Positions 10,801 through 18,741 are shown, numbered from the stretch's first letter. The stretch is 64,000 bases of DNA from Saprospiraceae bacterium (GCA_022448955.1 JAKVCU010000053.1:1-64000); one strand, 5' to 3'. Notes: generated from the letters alone by a model not told the origin. Program-made: numbers and translations.

Positions 10801-12030
10801 CCAACATCTATTGAGTGTTTTGGAGAAACGAACGGAACCATTTCAATAGAAGTATTTAATGGTACAGCACCATTTGAATATAATTGGTCAGATGGAGGTC
10901 AAGAAGAAGATCGTGTGGATTTAGCGGCAGGAATTTATACCCTAACCATCACAGATTTTAACGGATGTACTTGGGTAGAATCCATTGAGATTATTCAACC
11001 AGATTCGAATATAGCGATTGATGTTATTGACTCTATTCCAGCTACTTGTTTTGGTGATGCAGATGCATTAGTGACCGTTGCTGCTTCAGGAGGAACAGCA
11101 GCTTACAGCTACGAATGGAGTAATGGTGTGCAAGATTCTACGATTTTAAATGTAGCAGCAGGCATCTTTACGCTTACGGTGACAGATGCCAATAACTGTG
11201 AAGCAGTCTTTGAAGTAGAAGCTTTAGAAAATCAAGACCTAAGTATTTTAGATACAGCAATCAATATTAGCTGTTATGATGAAATGGATGGGCAAGTAAG
11301 AATTGATTCTGCTTTTGGTGGAGTGCAGCCTTATGCCTTAAGTTTAGATGGGCCTGGTGGCTATAATGTAGACTTTTTCTTGAATGGAAATACGGGGCAA
11401 TTATTTAGTCAGTTAGATCCAGGGACTTATCAATTAAGTCTAATGGATGCAGAGGGGTGTACTTTAGAAAGTGAATATACGATCATCGAACCATCGGAAA
11501 TTTTTGTGGATATTCTTCAGGAAGATACGCTTTTGATTAGAGGAACTCGTTTTCAGTTAGATTTAGCGTATAATGTATCCCAACCAATTTTTACTTGGAC
11601 ACCAGCGGATAGTTTAAGTTGCAATGGTTGTGATAATCCGATTGCCAGACCATTTGTTTCGACTACTTATACTGTTACCATGGTTGATGAAAATGGCTGT
11701 GTTGCAACAGATGACATCTTTTTAGAAATTGAGAAAGTATATCAAGTTTATGTGCCAAATGTTTTCTCGCCAAATGGGGATGGCAATAATGACCAGGTAA
11801 CTGTATTTGGAGATGTAACTGTAAAAGAGGTAAAATCCTTTAAGATTTTTGACCGTTGGGGAGCTATGGTATTTGAGAATAATGACTTTCTTCCAAATTT
11901 ATTAATTGAAGGATGGGATGGCCGCCATTTAGGACAGCGAAATACCAATGTCTTTGTATACACTGCTGAAGTAGAGTTTATTGACGGAGAGGTGCGTTTC
12001 TTTAAGGGCGATATTTTGCTGATGCGCTAA
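4825..12030 (+). CDS. Giant PKD/SprB-repeat surface protein with T9SS type B sorting domain
   Basis: 2401 residues, probably a cell-surface adhesin or gliding-associated cargo. A signal peptide (MRHLLFLWAIIITPILLKSQ) is followed by many Ig-like/PKD modules. Around residues 420-940 two module types alternate three times: a CVPS...WTITP type near residues 422, 595 and 778, and a Cys-rich CEWT...TNCC type near 508, 688 and 865. Canonical PKD motifs (WDFGDG, WDFGDD, WDFGDS) occur near 1779, 1859 and 1939. SprB-like repeats (ECFGETNG, TCFGDADA, SCYDEMDG) lie near 1991, 2071 and 2148. The last 95 residues (YVPNVFSPNGDGNNDQ, FDRWG, GWDG, GDILLMR) are the gliding-motility-associated C-terminal domain, which directs type IX secretion. 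A run of cysteines suggests extracellular disulfides. Confidence 0.93.
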   Translation: MRHLLFLWAIIITPILLKSQCDADFDLPNGPYCGGETIVLAINNPTNGYNYQWQADGQNLSIGNTIFYTVPFFSTNQNVTITVFGLNQDSGVQECADAASITALAAVDPILMDIGFDPVAGEVPFTNCGATPSEPDYLLEVSNNSTPSNLIQTWTLEWGDGDTESGNGEPPATLDHLYQQTGTFNLVFTIIATNGCESTFEQEVFNGSNPAVGLENPGGTVNICAPEQISFPITGTTDNAPGTEYTIFVNGEQVAFFNHPPPATFDYTFNESSCGQTTTDGTFNNSIDVRIEASNPCFTSASIVQPITVGTPPTTSFSGNLGTSGCLDDTFIFTNTTVGATFVSNQMCNEAVSLDWTITPNTFQLISGELSGNNLNAANELEIIFDAVGTYTVTLTAGNNCGEDTFSQQITISPETVADAIPDNFDPCVPTSITYNDQSLNAVFHCWDIAPSTGWSVDDPKVPNPTFTFFQAGEYIISLTVDGCGEDVWMDTVVVADLPDVDLAAIADVCGETTFTFAPTISENGCAIESCEWTFTNSAGQEIFPNTNDCGPFDLLFDVPDTYFVNLDVTNCCGTTTVQDTFIVFASPMASANFNLDTDCVPSILSIDNQSNNFSSFGPWTVTPSAGFAFIGGTDANSFDPIFQFFEAGTYTISLEIFNEDCSEMDTWETTISVNAPPSVDLTEVPPATDCGSISFTPNANIEDGGCAASCEWTISTITGTVIQTFNVCDPPQVDINDPGGYVLTLATTNCCETVTIADTFFVSEFPIAEADADLVGEFGCAPSVICFTNNSSFNESNQWTITPNTGINFVNGTNENSDNPCIEFTERGTYDVQLMISNSCDMSVWDTTIIIFESPSAIIDPIDDGCDELTFTPNGMIDDGGCAVSCEWTLQLEGMEVQTFSTCTPPELTLNDAGNYTMELTLTNCCDVVTITEDFFIQASESVDAGPDTSLCAGDPCLPLSTDGTWTDPDGNVITEFCPETAGTFELTFTLTTGLCSGSDVIELIVHPLPVVTITNNPLINELCTNDAPIQYTAEPLGGTWSSSGIGLSANGALDPFVAGVGIDTITYTYTEPSTGCTNFAEFEVTIEGPQLQSIPDTTLCESDQNIDLEALYGIIETGGSGTWDGPGIIDADNGIFNSILAGSMGSDTTFQLTYTFETDFGCESGDSIDIQIIQGVQADAGPDLMVCISDSTLQLSANLSGIWSGEGVVNSGGLVDLMATGAGVFDFYYIVFEGESCETTDTVSVNIIDMNSVEAGEDLYLCETEGITTLTGFSLPADASGQWSGISFLDDVNGTFDVQMLDPGQYTLFYTATSNILNTCLGVDSMQLIVDTLPIPSFEIEGIPCIGEEVTFVNTTTGANQYEWTVNNVFAGDDPDLVLDFPIAGAYIIELTVFTINPTNSFDILCETTITEVLNISEPPLFVGFDATPIEGCADLEVLLSNQSIGENLAFIWWLDNDTLDIPSDSIITLGQGFADTLYTIRLEVNNNCGGEVASQEFLVYPRPIPIFATVQDTFCSGESIIIGNASLGNPDSYTWCVDGVVVGTGPIAPEIIIQSDSTSTHFISLKVENECDMDTLMQEVIIQPTDVNAFFSISDDEVCVGDTIFITNFSTFNVDVSYDFGNEEDFSNDANTFVVYDSAGTYTITQQAFGCGFDEFSVMVIVNPAPVPAFMIDPLYCEGTSIEPENMTVATGFAWYLNDSLISSEGMPLIEDLLPGNYTLALIAESNVGCTAIREEAFMVLPAPSPAFSFSDTVCSQQSMEFFNETNGNIQDCLWDFGDGNTSIDCNPMHTYEAAGDYIVCLQITDINGCRNTTCQIINVRATPVANFDYEVMDDCAPSEVTFINLSDSANAFAWDFGDDSLSLSANPTHVYAGAGAYVIELLAFNDSVCVSSFTQTITITPTPVADFTVDNFSICAPDDIQFTNTSSGNITSFAWDFGDSLVSFEENPMHFYDTPGTYTVTLIVNTGECKDTIQQEVEAFEPVLATATPTSIECFGETNGTISIEVFNGTAPFEYNWSDGGQEEDRVDLAAGIYTLTITDFNGCTWVESIEIIQPDSNIAIDVIDSIPATCFGDADALVTVAASGGTAAYSYEWSNGVQDSTILNVAAGIFTLTVTDANNCEAVFEVEALENQDLSILDTAINISCYDEMDGQVRIDSAFGGVQPYALSLDGPGGYNVDFFLNGNTGQLFSQLDPGTYQLSLMDAEGCTLESEYTIIEPSEIFVDILQEDTLLIRGTRFQLDLAYNVSQPIFTWTPADSLSCNGCDNPIARPFVSTTYTVTMVDENGCVATDDIFLEIEKVYQVYVPNVFSPNGDGNNDQVTVFGDVTVKEVKSFKIFDRWGAMVFENNDFLPNLLIEGWDGRHLGQRNTNVFVYTAEVEFIDGEVRFFKGDILLMR

Positions 12031-12150
12031 TTTTTGGGACGTAGAGTTATTAGAGGAGCAGAGATCGAAGAGCATTAATAAACTGGTTTAAGGATACTTT
12101 GCCAAACTATGTGTAAATTACTGAACTTTTGAACATGTAAATTATGCATA

Positions 12151-13023
12151 GTGGCACTTACAGAAATTTGGACAGGATCAGCGCATTATCTTTGTGATAC
12201 AGAATTGGCACAAGCATTCCATATGGCTAGAGTCTTGGGGATGCCATTATTGATTGAAGGAGAGCCAGGGACTGGGAAAACAGAATTGCCTATTCAATAT
12301 GCAGAAAATCGAGACCTACCTTTATTTGTCTATCCTGTAGGGAGTAAGAGTACCGTTGAGCAATTTGTGGCCAAGTTTGATCACGTGAAATACTTGAGAG
12401 ATTCTCAAGTAGAAGTATTGAATGCACAACGTGCAGAAAAAGGTTTAGAACCTTTAAAAAGTGGCGGAAGAAGCACTGAGCAGTTGGATGATTATATCAT
12501 TCTTGGCCCTGGGGCACAAGCATTTAGCCATCCGCATTCTGTATTGTTGATTGATGAAATCGATAAAGCCCCTCGTGAATTTCCTAATGATTTATTATTT
12601 GCGTTAAGCCATAGAAAGTTTGTCTTGCCTGAATCAGGCCGAGAAATTGCCGTAAGTGAGGAAGAAATGCCTGCTATTGTAATCACAAGTAATCGAGAGC
12701 AAGAACTACCTACCGCTTTCAAAGGGCGTTGTATTTATCACTATATTTCATTCCCCGAGCCAGATTTGATGCGTGATATCCTAGCAAAGCATTTTACGGA
12801 AGTAGAAGAAGAAGTGATTCAAAAAGCAATGGACTTATTTTACCAAATGCGAAAACTAGGTCTAGAAAGAGCACCTTCTACAAGGGAATTGTTGAATTGG
12901 TTAAAATACCTCCATCGTTTTCCAAAGGAAAAAGCATTGTCAAAAATTGACGAAAAAGAAGGACTCGGTGCATTAATCAAGACACAAGCCGATTTAAAGA
13001 AAGTGATACAAAGAATGCGATAG
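12151..13023 (+). CDS. MoxR-type AAA+ ATPase
   Basis: 290 residues. Walker A is GEPGTGKTE (about residues 33-41), Walker B is VLLIDEIDKA (about 130-139), and a sensor/arginine-finger region (VITSNREQELPTAFKGR) follows near 177-193. This is the MoxR/CoxD-like branch of AAA+ ATPases, which act as chaperones for metal insertion or complex remodelling together with VWA proteins. The start is GTG: the in-frame codons upstream run into a TGA at 12130 and contain no ATG, and the nearby ATG at 12144 is in another frame. The next gene begins on the base after this stop, so the pair is translationally coupled. The client protein is not identifiable from the window. Confidence 0.87.
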   Translation: MALTEIWTGSAHYLCDTELAQAFHMARVLGMPLLIEGEPGTGKTELPIQYAENRDLPLFVYPVGSKSTVEQFVAKFDHVKYLRDSQVEVLNAQRAEKGLEPLKSGGRSTEQLDDYIILGPGAQAFSHPHSVLLIDEIDKAPREFPNDLLFALSHRKFVLPESGREIAVSEEEMPAIVITSNREQELPTAFKGRCIYHYISFPEPDLMRDILAKHFTEVEEEVIQKAMDLFYQMRKLGLERAPSTRELLNWLKYLHRFPKEKALSKIDEKEGLGALIKTQADLKKVIQRMR

Positions 13024-14352
13024 ATGTTTGAAAGTCTTCCACATACTTTTCGAGAATATAACTTGAAGGCAGATGTGCGTACGCTCATCATGCTTCGTAA
13101 GAGTTTTGATCGTGGGTTGATCAGAACACTAGGGGATATTTATCTGGTATTAAAAGGCTTAATTACCAACTCGCCCAAAGAGTATGGCCCGTTTACGCAG
13201 GCTTTCTATCAATATTTTTTAGATATTTCGATTAAGAAAGGGGAGATGTTGGATAGCGCCATCCTTCGCTCAGAAACTTTCAAAAATTGGAAAGAAAAAT
13301 ACTTAGAAGACTGGAATGAAGAAGAGCCAGAGTCTAAAGCTTTGATTGATCAATTTCTGCAAGAAGTACACCTAAGCTCTTATGATATCAAGAAAATATT
13401 AGACGGCAAAGAGGTGCTTAGCCAAGATGATCCCAACCGAAAAGATAGTCTGAGCGATGAAGCTGATCCGAATGAAACCAACTTAGATACTGCTATTGAT
13501 TATAGCGATGTACCACTAGAGGAACTTCTGGAGCGGATGAAGCAAGTTGCTCAACAGCAGCTACGCCGTCATGCTGGAGGAAATCATTGGATAGGGCAGG
13601 GGGGGAATTCGCCTTACGGCAATAATGGTGCAGCCAAAGGTGGTGTACGAGTCGGCGGTAGCGGTGGTGGAAAAATGGCTAGGAAGGTCATCGGTGATCG
13701 CAATTTTTATCCTGTAGATCGGAAATTACGCCTTCAAGATAATAATGTAGATGTCGCCTTAGCTTATCTAAAAGGGATTGAAGATGAAACGGCTTATCGC
13801 CAGTTAGATATTCCAATGACGATCAAACAAGGTGTGAAGGAAGGAGGCTTGTTTTTACCCTACGAAAAAGAGAAAATCGAGCAAAAAGTCCAAGTAATTT
13901 TAATGATCGATAATGGGGGATGGTCGATGTCTCCGTACATCAAGCCAGTAACGAAGTTATTTTCAAAAATGAAAAGACGCTTCGCACACGATCTAAAGAC
14001 TTACTATTACCATAATACGATCTATGGAGGTGCTTATAAAGATGCTCAACGATTGCAGTTTATTTCTATTGATCGGATCTTAAAGGAAGACAAGAATTAC
14101 AGCATTTTTGTCATTGGAGATGCAGATATGGCATCCTACGAATTGAGCGAAGAGAGTATCCAGAATTGGCAAGCCCTCCAAGAAAAATACCCTAGAATGG
14201 TATGGCTCAATCCTGTAGAAGAACGCTTCTGGCCAAGTTCTTACACCATTAATGTATTACGACAAGTAATTCCTATGTATCCACTGACGCCAGAAGGTAT
14301 AGAAAGAGCTGTCCTCCACATGAACCAAAAACGACAGTTCCAAAAGACCTAG
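13024..14352 (+). CDS. VWA-domain protein, CoxE-like partner of the MoxR ATPase
   Basis: 442 residues. The N-terminal half is helical and charged, the middle has a Gly-rich linker (about 190-225), and the C-terminal half is a von Willebrand A-type fold (VQVILMIDNGGWSMSPYI near residue 290). The usual metal-binding DxSxS motif appears only as DNGGWSMS, so metal coordination may be altered. The N-terminus MFESLPHTFREYNLKADVRTLIML and the adjacent ATPase match CoxE-like/MoxR-VWA pairs. It starts directly after the ATPase stop with zero spacing. A structural or chaperone role with the ATPase is inferred from such pairs; the client is unknown. Positions 14353-14506 hold nothing recognisable. Confidence 0.82.
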   Translation: MFESLPHTFREYNLKADVRTLIMLRKSFDRGLIRTLGDIYLVLKGLITNSPKEYGPFTQAFYQYFLDISIKKGEMLDSAILRSETFKNWKEKYLEDWNEEEPESKALIDQFLQEVHLSSYDIKKILDGKEVLSQDDPNRKDSLSDEADPNETNLDTAIDYSDVPLEELLERMKQVAQQQLRRHAGGNHWIGQGGNSPYGNNGAAKGGVRVGGSGGGKMARKVIGDRNFYPVDRKLRLQDNNVDVALAYLKGIEDETAYRQLDIPMTIKQGVKEGGLFLPYEKEKIEQKVQVILMIDNGGWSMSPYIKPVTKLFSKMKRRFAHDLKTYYYHNTIYGGAYKDAQRLQFISIDRILKEDKNYSIFVIGDADMASYELSEESIQNWQALQEKYPRMVWLNPVEERFWPSSYTINVLRQVIPMYPLTPEGIERAVLHMNQKRQFQKT

Positions 14353-14506
14353 TAAAAACGCCAAACTCACCTCTGGACAATTTTACAAGAGTCCTTTCCT
14401 TCGCCAATAATTTAATCGTATCTAAGTTCTTATGATTGTAGGGTGTACTAAAGAGTAGGCGCGAGCTGCTGAGTAGCCTTATGCTTCAATCCCACCAAGG
14501 CTATGT

Positions 14507-15853
14507 CTAGCTTTTTAAGATGGATTTCATCCATCCGACTGTTTCTGTAATGATGGACGGGTTGAAGTTTTGACGCATATAAGCATCATCAAATCTTCCG
14601 CTATCGCGTAAACTGACATAAGCTTTCATCGAAGGCACAATAGCAAATCCATGCTCTGTACGACTTAAGATTTTCCAAAGACCTTTGCCTGGATACATCG
14701 AATTGACCAGCTCTGCTGTTGTCTTTGCCCATTCTTCATCTACAGCATTCAAATCGCACTCGCCATGTAGCGCTAAGACATAGCAATTTGCCTTTTGGAA
14801 GGCAGTGGTGATGTTCGTTTCATTGATTTCTTGCATGAAGGAATAATGTCTTCCGATCATTCTATCACCATCTCTCTGTGGTAAACCTGTAGGCATTAAT
14901 GCTTTGTAGGTAGGATTTTTTTCTAGTTCTTTTGGGGGCATTTTCTTCACTAAATAATCATATAATAAAGGCCCTCTTGTACGCACGTTTTCTTCAACTG
15001 TCACGTAATCTGTGCCAGAAATGACTTCTTGTTTTCTTAGTACTTTAAGGAGGTATTCATACCATGTCGTAGCCACACTACCGTAGTTGATAATTCCTCT
15101 AACTGGAACTTCAGCTGCAATTAAAGGAGCGGTAACGCCACCTAAAGAATGACCAAATAAGAATATATTCTCAGGGTCTATTTCCGGTATTTTCTTCAAA
15201 TCTTTTAGCGCTTTTTTAAAGGCAGCCACTTCGTAGTGAAAACCTATATCCTCACAATTGGGCAAACCTTGGCAATCACCAATACCTGGTTTTTCCACTC
15301 TAAAAACGGCAAAGCCATTTTCCATCCAACCATTGACTAATCTTTTTATGGGTTCTGTATCAGAGTAATAAAAATCAATGGAGCTACAGCTAAATCCCTG
15401 TAGAAAAAATATTACTGGAGGGTTTTCTACGCCTTTCGGCAAATGTAGAATAGAGCGTAGCTTTCCTTGATCATATTCTACCGCACCATATTTCACTATT
15501 CCAAACTTCGACTCTTCCAAAGGTTTCCCCTGAACTAAACCTTTTAATAGTATCTCAGTCTCACCACGTCTAACCTTCACTTCAATGGCCTGCCCTGCGC
15601 GCCAAGTACTAGTTTTAGCCTCTAAAGCCTGTACGTCATTAGTAGTTTCGCCATCAACAGAAAGTAAGATATCTCCATCTTCTATGGTTAAAATACTAGC
15701 GGTACTATTGGGTGAAATATCTTGAATGAGGATGCCATTATTATCTTCAGTGGCAGCGATTCTAGCTCCTAGCTCACCCTTTCGTTCCAGATTCTGGCCA
15801 AAGCTATAGGTGGAAATCGCGATACAAATGATTAAAAAGAATAACTTTTTCAT
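14507..15853 (-). CDS. Secreted alpha/beta hydrolase with N-terminal PDZ domain
   Basis: 448 residues. The signal peptide is MKKLFFLIICIAISTYSFGQ. A PDZ-like domain covers about residues 28-100 (GILIQDISPNSTASILTIEDGD, then IEVKVRRGE). An alpha/beta hydrolase domain follows with nucleophile motif FGHSLGG (Ser near 231), a likely acid in HGECDLNAVDEEW (near 362) and a His in TEHGFAI (near 400). It resembles dienelactone-hydrolase/prolyl-oligopeptidase-like enzymes of the cell envelope. The PDZ-hydrolase fusion is found in Bacteroidota, but the substrate is unknown to me. The gene is divergent from modB with a 51-bp gap. Confidence 0.82.
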   Translation of the reverse strand: MKKLFFLIICIAISTYSFGQNLERKGELGARIAATEDNNGILIQDISPNSTASILTIEDGDILLSVDGETTNDVQALEAKTSTWRAGQAIEVKVRRGETEILLKGLVQGKPLEESKFGIVKYGAVEYDQGKLRSILHLPKGVENPPVIFFLQGFSCSSIDFYYSDTEPIKRLVNGWMENGFAVFRVEKPGIGDCQGLPNCEDIGFHYEVAAFKKALKDLKKIPEIDPENIFLFGHSLGGVTAPLIAAEVPVRGIINYGSVATTWYEYLLKVLRKQEVISGTDYVTVEENVRTRGPLLYDYLVKKMPPKELEKNPTYKALMPTGLPQRDGDRMIGRHYSFMQEINETNITTAFQKANCYVLALHGECDLNAVDEEWAKTTAELVNSMYPGKGLWKILSRTEHGFAIVPSMKAYVSLRDSGRFDDAYMRQNFNPSIITETVGWMKSILKS

Positions 15854-15904
15854 TTCTTTTGTGGTTATTGATGGTGAATATCTGTTTGAATTTATCCATT
15901 TCTT

Positions 15905-16579
15905 ATGGAAATAGCATTGTCCCCATTATGGTTATCTTTTCAATTAGCGTTGATAACGTCCATTTTGTTATTCATTATTGGGGTACCTATTGCTTATGCC
16001 TTATCTCAAAGCCGTTCTAGGTATAAATTTTTGTGGGAAGCCATATTTAGTCTTCCTTTAGTCTTACCGCCATCTGTTTTGGGTTTTTATCTCTTATTAG
16101 TATTTTCTCCAAATTCGGGTTTAGGTTTGTTTTTGAAAGATGTTTTCCAGATACAATTGGTTTTCACCTTTTCAGGTTTACTTATTGGTTCTGTGATTTA
16201 TAGTTTCCCTTTTATGGTTCAGCCAGTTCAGGCCGCCATGGAAAATCTGCCAAAGTCTTATAACGAAGCTGCACAAACTATGGGGAAAACTAGGTGGGAA
16301 ATATTGCGATTTATCATTCTACCCAATATCCAACCCGCATTATTATCTGGCTTGGTGCTTAGTTTTGCTCACACAATTGGGGAGTTTGGAGTGGTTTTGA
16401 TGTTGGGGGGGAACATTCCAGGGGTGACTCGAGTAGCTTCTTTAGCGGTATTTGATGAGGTAGAATCTTTAAATTATTCTGCGGCACATTTTTATTCTTT
16501 TATTTTACTGATCAGTTCATTTGTCATCATAGCACTTACTTATTGGTTAAATAAGAAAGCAAAATTGATTAGGCTATGA
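15905..16579 (+). CDS. modB: Molybdate ABC transporter permease ModB
   Basis: 224 residues with about five transmembrane helices. The binding-protein-dependent transport EAA loop is clear (YNEAAQTMGKTRWEILRFIILP), and the GEFGVVLMLGGNIPG signature is typical of ModB. It forms the inner-membrane channel for molybdate or tungstate with ModC. Its stop overlaps the modC start (ATGA at 16576), indicating coupled translation. No ModA periplasmic binding protein is next to it in this window, which is unusual for this transporter. Confidence 0.9.
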   Translation: MEIALSPLWLSFQLALITSILLFIIGVPIAYALSQSRSRYKFLWEAIFSLPLVLPPSVLGFYLLLVFSPNSGLGLFLKDVFQIQLVFTFSGLLIGSVIYSFPFMVQPVQAAMENLPKSYNEAAQTMGKTRWEILRFIILPNIQPALLSGLVLSFAHTIGEFGVVLMLGGNIPGVTRVASLAVFDEVESLNYSAAHFYSFILLISSFVIIALTYWLNKKAKLIRL

Positions 16580-17322
16580 TAGAGGTGAAGGTACAAAAGC
16601 GCTTGATGACCTCAGATGGCGAGCGAGATTTGAAGGTCGATTTTTGGCTTTCGCCAAATCAGATTACAGCTATCTGTGGTAAATCAGGTGTGGGGAAAAC
16701 GACACTTCTGCGCCTTATAGCAGGTTTAGATAAAGCCGATAAAGGACGGATTAAAGTCGGAGCTGATACTTGGTTTGACGAAAGTCAAAATATACAGCTT
16801 AAAGCGCAGGAGCGTAGAGTAGGGTTTCTATTTCAAGATTTTGCCCTTTTCCCTAATATGACGGTGCGTGAAAATCTCAGCTTTGCATTACAATCTAAAG
16901 AAGATAGCTACCTTATTGATCAATTATTAGAAGAAACTGGGCTACAAAAACTGCAAGATCGTTATCCTAGGCAGCTGTCTGGAGGACAGCAGCAAAGAAC
17001 AGCCTTAGCAAGAGCATTGGTGCAAAAGCCAGCTGTATTGTTATTGGACGAACCTTTATCTGCATTAGATATAGAAACACGCCTAAAGCTCCAAAAACTA
17101 TTACAACAGCTACAAGTCAAGTATGAAATGACTGTCCTCATGGTCAGTCATGACATCCTAGAAATTGCTCGCTTAGCCCATCAAATTATCAAGATCGATA
17201 ATTTTGAAGCGCAAGTTTATGACCAAGTGCAGGATGCCTTTCCTATGGAAGTTATCCAATCTCAAATCCATGCACTAGAAGCTATTTATCAGAGCAAGAA
17301 AACAAACCCTAGACCAAGGTAA
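16576..17322 (+). CDS. modC: Molybdate ABC transporter ATP-binding protein ModC (short form)
   Basis: 248 residues. Walker A is GKSGVGKTT, the signature is LSGGQQQR, Walker B is VLLLDEP, and the switch His lies in VSHDILE. It powers ModB. Classical ModC is about 350 residues with a C-terminal molybdate-binding TOBE/MOP domain; here the protein ends after the ATPase domain, so direct anion feedback through that domain is absent. The last 34 bp overlap the 3' end of the convergent porin gene. Molybdate rather than another anion is inferred from the ModB partner. Confidence 0.87.
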   Translation: MIEVKVQKRLMTSDGERDLKVDFWLSPNQITAICGKSGVGKTTLLRLIAGLDKADKGRIKVGADTWFDESQNIQLKAQERRVGFLFQDFALFPNMTVRENLSFALQSKEDSYLIDQLLEETGLQKLQDRYPRQLSGGQQQRTALARALVQKPAVLLLDEPLSALDIETRLKLQKLLQQLQVKYEMTVLMVSHDILEIARLAHQIIKIDNFEAQVYDQVQDAFPMEVIQSQIHALEAIYQSKKTNPRPR

Positions 17323-18578
17323 TCTCCTCTTTTGATGGAGCCAACACCACCTTGGAAGAAATAGTTATTACCACCAAATCCATCTCCAGATGATCCTGAA
17401 CTACCACTGCGGTCAATGTAAGCCAAACTTAAATATACGCTGGGGCTGAAGTAATAATTTAAGGTCAATTCAAAATAGCGATCTTCTCCTGATAAGGCCC
17501 CCAAATTCCTTGCCCTTTCTTGTCCATCATCAGTGGTTTCCCCATTAAAAAAGACATAAGTGACAACAGGCTCAAGGTTTCTTGCTCCCATAGGAATATT
17601 ATAACTTAAGCGGATGTAGCCAGTTTGAGAGGACGCTTCTCCGATATTTGCTGAGGATCTGTAAAGCGTCATCCACTCGCCACCTAAATTAAATCCACCC
17701 CAGTTGGCTAAAAAATCAACACCATACGATCTGCTGACATCCCAGCTGGCCATTTTGCCATTTTCACTACCTGAAAATGCTAAAGTCAAGCCATTACGTT
17801 TGCCAAAATAATTGTGTTTATGGCCGTTGTTATACTGAGCAAACTCCGGTTCTCCAAAATGAAAAGCAACTCGATAAGTTAACAATGGACTTTGGGCAAT
17901 GCCTGCTGAATTTCCTCCAAGGCTTGGAAAAGAAGGATTAAATAGACCTAAATTGTAGTCTATTGCAAATTTCCCATTTTCCTCATTTTTATATTGCCCA
18001 CCTGCATTAAATCCAACGGCTCTTCCAGGCCCCGTTCCGACAGTATGACGTCTAATATAATTCTGTGACCAAGCTTTTTCGAATGAGCCAATCCGAAAAG
18101 CAGAATTATTGCTCGATCGCCCTAGCATAGGCGTCATATAACCAAAAGTAAGATGCAGAAGATCATTGTCCTGATAGGCTTTCCAACCCACTTTAGCTGT
18201 CCATAATCGAAAAATTGGAGAACCCCCATTATTTCCAATACCTACGGTCCCTGCCAATAAGTCTTTTCCAATAAAATCAAAAGCACCTAAGAGTACATAG
18301 GAAAATTGGTTAAAGGCTTTTCCTTTAAAACCAAGATTCATCCTTCGCATCATAAAATTAAGTCGGTTATCTACTGCTTCGTAATTCTGCCTGTCTATAT
18401 TGTAGACTTCATAATCCAATGTATAAGTGGCCCATGCCTGAAAATTGACGATGGGTGTAATGGTGATATTTGTTTTGTCAAACGTGTTTTCTTGCGCATA
18501 ACTATTGATCGTATTTAATACGAATACGACGAATAATAGCAGTGTGATTTTCTGTGAAATATTGAGACGAATATGCAT
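17289..18578 (-). CDS. Porin, phosphate-selective OprO/OprP-like
   Basis: 429 residues. A signal peptide (ending NTINSYAQ) is followed by alternating amphipathic strands rich in aromatic residues: a barrel with RRMNLGFKGKAFNQFSYVLLGAFD near the start, GGEWMTLYR in the middle, and YYFSPSVYLSLAYIDRS with a terminal GLGFVFLL. The layout fits the OprO/OprP-type porin family of Bacteroidota, but that match is by eye only. The 3' end overlaps modC by 34 bp on the opposite strand. Passage of oxyanions such as phosphate or molybdate would fit both family and location, but this is inference. Confidence 0.72.
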   Translation of the reverse strand: MHIRLNISQKITLLLFVVFVLNTINSYAQENTFDKTNITITPIVNFQAWATYTLDYEVYNIDRQNYEAVDNRLNFMMRRMNLGFKGKAFNQFSYVLLGAFDFIGKDLLAGTVGIGNNGGSPIFRLWTAKVGWKAYQDNDLLHLTFGYMTPMLGRSSNNSAFRIGSFEKAWSQNYIRRHTVGTGPGRAVGFNAGGQYKNEENGKFAIDYNLGLFNPSFPSLGGNSAGIAQSPLLTYRVAFHFGEPEFAQYNNGHKHNYFGKRNGLTLAFSGSENGKMASWDVSRSYGVDFLANWGGFNLGGEWMTLYRSSANIGEASSQTGYIRLSYNIPMGARNLEPVVTYVFFNGETTDDGQERARNLGALSGEDRYFELTLNYYFSPSVYLSLAYIDRSGSSGSSGDGFGGNNYFFQGGVGSIKRGDYLGLGFVFLL

Positions 18579-18611
18579 GACTAGATTTTTTCGCTAAACT
18601 ATAAAAGTTTA

Positions 18612-18637
18612 ACATAAAGTTGCCGGCAATGTTATGT
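18612..18637. promoter_or_regulatory. 26-bp imperfect palindrome in the divergent porin/hpd region
   Basis: ACATAAAGTTGCC and GGCAATGTTATGT pair at 11 of 13 positions around a perfect TTGCCGGCAA core. It lies 34 bp upstream of the porin start and about 105 bp upstream of hpd. Size and symmetry fit a dimeric repressor or activator site. The regulator is unknown. Confidence 0.5.
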
Positions 18638-18672
18638 AAACAAACCAAAATTATTTTCTCCTTCTTCAAGGC

Positions 18673-18703
18673 TTGAAAAAAACGTAGAATTACAATATAT
18701 TTG
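18673..18703 (+). promoter_or_regulatory. Bacteroidota-type promoter of hpd
   Basis: TTG at 18673-18675, a 20-nt spacer, then TATATTTG at 18696-18703. This matches the Bacteroidota primary-sigma consensus TTG-N19-21-TAnnTTTG. It would give a leader of roughly 30 nt before the ATG at 18742. Confidence 0.65.
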
Positions 18704-18741
18704 CCTAAGCAATAATTGTTGTACTAATTAAATTAAAAACC

